From contig NZ_NWBQ01000044.1 in the NCBI RefSeq assembly GCF_002837135.1, forward strand, positions 1 through 64,000: DNA of 64,000 nucleotides. Reading direction: 5' to 3'. The stretch comes from Macromonas bipunctata. Its GTDB lineage: Bacteria > Pseudomonadota > Gammaproteobacteria > Burkholderiales > Burkholderiaceae_C. Position 1 is the first letter of the stretch; every line of letters begins with the position of its first letter. The translations under genes and the position numbers were made by a program. Positions 60,075-64,000 of this stretch are shown here, in pieces. A model generated the notes under the pieces. That model was not told where the DNA came from. It saw only the letters and a program-made list of their open reading frames with translations, and did no database searches.

Positions 60075-61529
60075 ATGACTATTTCGTCGGTTCCGCCGGG
60101 TGGCGGTGGGGTGGGGGTGGCCATGCCGGGGGCGGCAGCGGCGGGCACGGCGTTGTCCACAGCGCAATTGGCGTTGCAGCGGCAGGGACAGTTGTTGGCG
60201 GTGGCCTCGGGCGGTGGTGCCGCGTTGACGGCAGAGTCGGACGCTGCTGCGTTGCCGCCCGCATTTGCCTTGCCCGATGCGGCGGTGCCGCTGCCCCCGG
60301 CCACGGGTTTGCCGCTGCCCGCGCGGGCCGGGGTGCTGGAGTTGCTGTCGCCGCAGTTGCGGCAGTGGTTGCAGCAGGTGGCGCCGGGGTCGGCTTCTAC
60401 CGCCGGTGCGGCGACGGGAACGGCGGGTGTGCCACCGGGGGCTGCGGTGGGGGCGGGCGTGGGCGGCTGGTCGTCGCAGCCGCAGCTGGCGGCGCCCACG
60501 CAGGCCGGGGGCGCCGTGGCCCAGCACACGGGGCCGTTGTTGCCGCCGTGGCCCACGCAGGGGGTGCCACCGCCGGTGCTGGCGGCCACCGAGCGCCTGT
60601 TACAAGCGGTGTGGCCTGCGCCTGTATTGACGTCTGGCGTGGTGTCTGCAGCGGGGGCGGCGCTGGCGTCCGGTCGGGCCGCGGCGACGTCTGGCCCGGG
60701 TAGCCCGGCGGCCAGCAAGGGCAAGTCCGGTGCAGGCCTGCTGGAGGGGCTGGTTGCACCACAGCCGCCGGTGCAGGATGCCGTGCTGGAGGCGGCAGGC
60801 ACCGCGCCACCCCGTGCCGACGGCGCAGCGGCGGGCCTGCGCCTGCTGGGGATGCAGCCCTGGCCCGCGCCCCTGTGGCAGGCGCTGGTGGCGGTGGCCG
60901 ATGGCAAGGCCGAACCGCTGCCGCACGGTGCCGCGCCCGCCGGGCAGGCCGCGTTGCCCCCCTTGCACGCAGGCTGGACGCAGCACGCCCAGCTCAAGAC
61001 CCCCGATGGCCTGCACAGCGTGCTGTTGACCCTGCGCCTGCCGCTGGCGTGGGTGCAGCAGCACGCGCAGGCACTGCAACGCAGCGGCTGGCTGTTACCT
61101 TTTTCAGAATCGCCACGGATCAGCAGCGCCGCGGGCACCGGCACCGCCAACGCGGGGGCTGGCCCGTTGCTGGTGGCGCCCGACAAGACGCTGGTCAGCG
61201 CAGGGGTGTGGGCGCTGGTGCTGCAGATGGCCGATGCGCCCGCCGTGAGTGCCCTGTTGTGGTTGGAGCTGGGGCCGCCGCGCGACTGGCCGTCCAGCTA
61301 CGGCGGGCGCGACGTGTTCCAGCCGCGCAGTGTGAGCGATCCGTGGTTGCAGCAGGCGCAGCTGTTGGCGGCGGAGCGCCCCCAGCGTCACCCCGACCCT
61401 GGCGGCAAGGCGCCACCCCTGTGCGACACACCGGGGTGTCCTTACCAGGGGCAAGTGGCCTGTCCGCAGCCGTTTTGCCCCGCGTTGGCGCAAGTGCCCG
61501 CTACTGGGCCGGTGCCTGCGTTGGGTTGA
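60075..61529 (+). CDS. Unknown Ala/Pro/Gly-rich protein with C-terminal Cys cluster
   Basis: This 484-residue protein is not one I recognise. Residues 1-270 are low-complexity Ala/Pro/Gly/Val. Residues 280-430 look folded (LLGMQPWPAPLWQALVAVAD, GVWALVLQMADAPAVSALLW). The end has four cysteines, C450, C455, C463 and C468 (C-x4-C-x7-C-x4-C), which could bind zinc. There is no signal peptide. It diverges from rdgC by 49 bp. A FliK-like hook-length protein was considered because of the composition, but no flagellar genes are nearby. Confidence 0.7.
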   Translation: MTISSVPPGGGGVGVAMPGAAAAGTALSTAQLALQRQGQLLAVASGGGAALTAESDAAALPPAFALPDAAVPLPPATGLPLPARAGVLELLSPQLRQWLQQVAPGSASTAGAATGTAGVPPGAAVGAGVGGWSSQPQLAAPTQAGGAVAQHTGPLLPPWPTQGVPPPVLAATERLLQAVWPAPVLTSGVVSAAGAALASGRAAATSGPGSPAASKGKSGAGLLEGLVAPQPPVQDAVLEAAGTAPPRADGAAAGLRLLGMQPWPAPLWQALVAVADGKAEPLPHGAAPAGQAALPPLHAGWTQHAQLKTPDGLHSVLLTLRLPLAWVQQHAQALQRSGWLLPFSESPRISSAAGTGTANAGAGPLLVAPDKTLVSAGVWALVLQMADAPAVSALLWLELGPPRDWPSSYGGRDVFQPRSVSDPWLQQAQLLAAERPQRHPDPGGKAPPLCDTPGCPYQGQVACPQPFCPALAQVPATGPVPALG

Positions 61530-61545
61530 TGTCGGCTGGAGTTGC

Positions 61546-63561
61546 TCAGGCGGCGGTGGTTTCGATCTGTTCAATGGCTTCGGAGACTTCCAACCAGCGT
61601 TCTTCGGTGCTTTCCTTTTCGGTGGCCAGCGCCTTGAGGCGTTTGCCGATTTCGGCCATTTCGCTGCCGAGCAGGGGTTCGAGCAGGCGTTGTTGCAGTG
61701 CCTGGTCTTCGGCATCGAGCGCGGCCATGCGTTGCTCCAGCGCAGCGAGTTCTTTTTTCCAGGGTTTGGTTTTTTCGGCCAGTTGCTGGCGGCGTTGGGC
61801 ATCGAGACGGCGCTGTTCCGCCGGATTGACGGTGGGTGTGGACGCGCGCACCGCGTCGCTGGCTGCGTTGCCATTGCCGCTGCCACTGGTGGAGCTGGCC
61901 TTGCTCTGCGCGGCTTGGGCCGACACCGCCTCGCGCTTTTGTTTGGCCACGTCCAGCAGGTAACGCTGGTAGTCGTCCAGATCGCCATCGAACGGGGCGA
62001 TGCCGCCGTGCGAGACCAGCCAGAACTCGTCGCAGACCGAGCGCAGCAGCGCGCGGTCGTGGCTGACCAGCATCACAGTGCCCTCAAATTCGTTCAGCGC
62101 CATGGCCAGCGCCTCGCGGGTGGCCAAGTCGAGGTGGTTGGTGGGTTCGTCCAACAGCAGCAGGTTGGGGCGCTGCCAGACGATCATGCACAGCACCAGA
62201 CGGGCTTTTTCGCCACCGCTCATGCTGCCCACGGCTTGCGCCACCATGTCACCGCTGAACTGGAAGCGCCCGAGGAAGTTGCGCAAATCTTGTTCGCGGG
62301 TGGCTTGGCCGCTCAGGGCACCGGCGGTCTCGGTGTCGCGCGCCAGCCGGATCATGTGGGCCAGCGGGGTGTCGTCGGGGCGCAGCACGTCCAGTTCTTG
62401 CTGGGCAAAGTAGCCGATGTTGAGGCCTTTGCCTTCGGTGATGTGCCCGGTCAGCAGTGGCAGCGCGTGCGCCACGGTCTTGACGAAGGTGGACTTGCCC
62501 TGGCCGTTGGCCCCCAGGATGCCCAGCCGTTGTCCGGCCAGCACCGAGCGGGTGACGTTGTGCACGATGGTGGTGGCGGTGCCATCGCTGGTGCGGTAGC
62601 CAAACGCGGCTTCGCGCAAGCTCAACATGGGGTTGGGCAGTTGCGCCGGTTCGTCGAATTCGAGCTGGAATTCGGCCTCGGCCAGCACCGGGGCGATTTT
62701 TTCCATGCGCTCCAGCGCCTTGACCCGGCTTTGGGCTTGTTTGGCTTTGGTGGCCTTGGCCTTGAAGCGGTCGATGAACTTTTGCAGGTGCGCGATTTTG
62801 TCCTGCTGGCGCGAGAACGCGGCCTGCTGCTGGCTCATCTGTTCGGCGCGCATGTCCTCAAAGCGGCTGTAGTTGCCGCCGTAGCGCGTGAGTTTGCCCT
62901 GGTCGATGTGCAGCGTGACTTGCGTGACCGCGTCCAGAAATTCGCGGTCGTGGCTGATGACGAGCAAGGTGCCGGTGTAGCGTTTGAGCCAGCTTTCCAG
63001 CCACACCAGAGCGTCCAAGTCCAGGTGGTTGGTGGGTTCGTCCAGCAGCAGCAAGTCGCTGGGGCACATCAGCGCGCGCGCCAGTTGCAGCCGCATGCGC
63101 CAGCCGCCCGAAAAGCTGTTGACGGGCCGATCCAACTCGTTGACCTGAAAGCCCAGCCCCAGCAGCAACGCCTGTGCGCGCGCCGGGGCATCGTGGGCAC
63201 CTGCGTCGTGCAACGCGGTGTAGGCGTGGGCCATGTCCTCGCCGTTGCCACTGGCTTCCGCCTGGTGTACCGCTTGTTGTGCGGCCAGCAAACGGGTGTC
63301 GCCTTCCACCACAAAGGCGGTGGCGGGTTGCTCGGTTTCGGGCATGTTCTGGGCCACTTGGGCCACTTCCCACGTGCGTGGCCACGCAAAGTCGCCGCTG
63401 TCTTCGTGCAATTGGCCCAGCAGCAGCGCAAACAGGCTGGATTTGCCCGCGCCATTGCGCCCCACCAAGCCTATGCTTTCACCGGGGTTGAGGGTGGCGC
63501 TGGCGCTGTCGAGCACGACTTTGGTGCCCCGGCGCAGGGTGACGTTGCGCAAGGTGATCAT
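61546..63561 (-). CDS. ABC-F family ATP-binding protein (YheS/Uup-like)
   Basis: The 671-residue protein has two ABC domains without membrane segments: first with GRNGAGKSSL (about 35), SGGWRMRLQLARALM and DEPTNHLDL; second with GANGQGKSTF, SGGEKARLVL and DEPTNHLDL. A P-site tRNA-interaction linker (about 240-300) and a C-terminal coiled coil (residues about 590-671) complete the ABC-F layout. ABC-F proteins act on stalled ribosomes. Its ATG overlaps the prmB stop (ATGA). Confidence 0.93.
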   Translation of the reverse strand: MITLRNVTLRRGTKVVLDSASATLNPGESIGLVGRNGAGKSSLFALLLGQLHEDSGDFAWPRTWEVAQVAQNMPETEQPATAFVVEGDTRLLAAQQAVHQAEASGNGEDMAHAYTALHDAGAHDAPARAQALLLGLGFQVNELDRPVNSFSGGWRMRLQLARALMCPSDLLLLDEPTNHLDLDALVWLESWLKRYTGTLLVISHDREFLDAVTQVTLHIDQGKLTRYGGNYSRFEDMRAEQMSQQQAAFSRQQDKIAHLQKFIDRFKAKATKAKQAQSRVKALERMEKIAPVLAEAEFQLEFDEPAQLPNPMLSLREAAFGYRTSDGTATTIVHNVTRSVLAGQRLGILGANGQGKSTFVKTVAHALPLLTGHITEGKGLNIGYFAQQELDVLRPDDTPLAHMIRLARDTETAGALSGQATREQDLRNFLGRFQFSGDMVAQAVGSMSGGEKARLVLCMIVWQRPNLLLLDEPTNHLDLATREALAMALNEFEGTVMLVSHDRALLRSVCDEFWLVSHGGIAPFDGDLDDYQRYLLDVAKQKREAVSAQAAQSKASSTSGSGNGNAASDAVRASTPTVNPAEQRRLDAQRRQQLAEKTKPWKKELAALEQRMAALDAEDQALQQRLLEPLLGSEMAEIGKRLKALATEKESTEERWLEVSEAIEQIETTAA

Positions 63562-64000
63562 GCCAGCACCCCTTGGGTGGCAGCCCAGTCGCTCAGGGCT
63601 TCGTGGGTGAGCAGCAGCACCGGGCCTTCGCCCGAGGTGGTCTCGGGCCAGTAGGCCAGCAGGGTCGGGAAAGCGCGCTCGAAGTGTTCGCGTTCGTTGC
63701 CGATTTCCAGCACCAGCACCGCGTGTTCGTTCATGTGCGCCAGCGCGTGGGCCAGCAGATGGCGCACAAAGTCCATGCCGTCGTGGCCGCCTTGCAGGCC
63801 GCCGTCGAGCGAGATCAGCGGCTCGGCGCGGTACTCGGGCGGCAGCGCGTCCATGCCGGTGCGGCTGACATAGGGCGGGTTGCACAGGATCAAGTCGTAG
63901 CGTTCGGGCAGCTTGGCCCAGCCGTCGGACTCCAGCAGCCGAATGCGCTCTTGCAAGCCGTGTTGCTCCACGTTGATGCGGGCCACGGCCAGCGCGTCGG
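63558..64000 (-). CDS. prmB: 50S ribosomal protein L3 glutamine methyltransferase PrmB, N-terminus outside the window
   Basis: About 147 C-terminal residues are visible and the frame runs off the window end. The motif CNPPYVSRTGMDALPPEYRAEP with the catalytic NPPY identifies a HemK-type Gln methyltransferase, and DALPPEYRxEP is PrmB-like rather than PrmC-like. It ends ...DWAATQGVLA. It is coupled to the ABC-F gene by ATGA overlap. Confidence 0.9.
   Translation of the reverse strand, partial: DALAVARINVEQHGLQERIRLLESDGWAKLPERYDLILCNPPYVSRTGMDALPPEYRAEPLISLDGGLQGGHDGMDFVRHLLAHALAHMNEHAVLVLEIGNEREHFERAFPTLLAYWPETTSGEGPVLLLTHEALSDWAATQGVLA

Noticed and set aside
60026-61186. Extended rdgC frame of 687 residues
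   Set aside because: The upstream part is antisense to the 60075-61529 gene; GTG 60025 with a good ribosome site gives the normal 300 residues.

Overview
This 64 kb window looks like ordinary chromosome of a high-GC betaproteobacterium, most likely Comamonadaceae (Burkholderiales). The evidence is the strong G/C bias at third codon positions, the DUF349 protein, the small Trp-rich TIGR04438-type protein, the FNR-family regulator beside a cbb3 oxidase cluster, and the gene orders yicC-gmk-rpoZ-spoT and tilS-lysC-tRNA-Ser. All calls were made by reading the sequence; no database search was run, and I cannot name the genus or species.

Layout. 1-470: 3' end of an IS200/IS605-type tnpB and its right-end hairpin, abutting the stop codon of a conserved hypothetical gene. 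1.5-4 kb: lolC-lolD and a hemerythrin protein. 4.1-9.3 kb: rne and rluC diverge across a 525-bp gap, followed by an H-NS gene. 9.4-14.2 kb: HAD phosphatase, YlqF-type GTPase, tRNA-Leu, conserved hypothetical, class I fumarase, YqhA-family membrane protein. 14.4-22 kb: acs, cytochrome c, Trp-rich peptide, ilvD, lgt, a malonyl-CoA synthetase and a universal stress protein. 22.2-30.6 kb: the aerobic-microaerobic respiration cluster ccoI-ccoS-ccoNOQP-ccoG-fixH-like-fnr. 30.6-41 kb: tRNA-Ser(UGA), dinG, an oxidoreductase-like small protein, greB, a Pat-type acetyltransferase, spoT, rpoZ, gmk, yicC. 41-50.5 kb: rdgB-hemW, CBS protein, nitroreductase, DUF349 protein, lpxH, two cyclophilins, a TPR protein. 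50.6-64 kb: cysS, a DNA glycosylase, accA-tilS-lysC, tRNA-Ser(GCU), xerD, coaBC, crcB, rdgC, an unknown Ala/Pro/Gly-rich protein, an ABC-F ATPase and the 3' end of prmB.

Functional links. The cbb3 cluster holds the oxidase (CcoNOQP), its copper ATPase (CcoI), assembly factors (CcoS, CcoG, a FixH-like protein) and an oxygen-sensing FNR regulator. A near-perfect FNR box lies just upstream of ccoN, suggesting a self-contained low-oxygen switch. Acetyl-CoA synthetase at 14.4 kb carries the C-terminal lysine motif that Pat-type acetyltransferases modify, and a Pat-type enzyme is encoded 18 kb away. RNase E and the DUF349 protein both carry long Arg-rich disordered segments.

The window is mostly housekeeping. 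I found no CRISPR array, prophage, secretion system or biosynthetic cluster. The most unusual points are the TnpB right end and its implied omegaRNA guide at a gene boundary, the catalytic-type His kept in the Pat synthetase domain, the Cys cluster in the unknown protein at 60-61.5 kb, and the arginine-rich tails.
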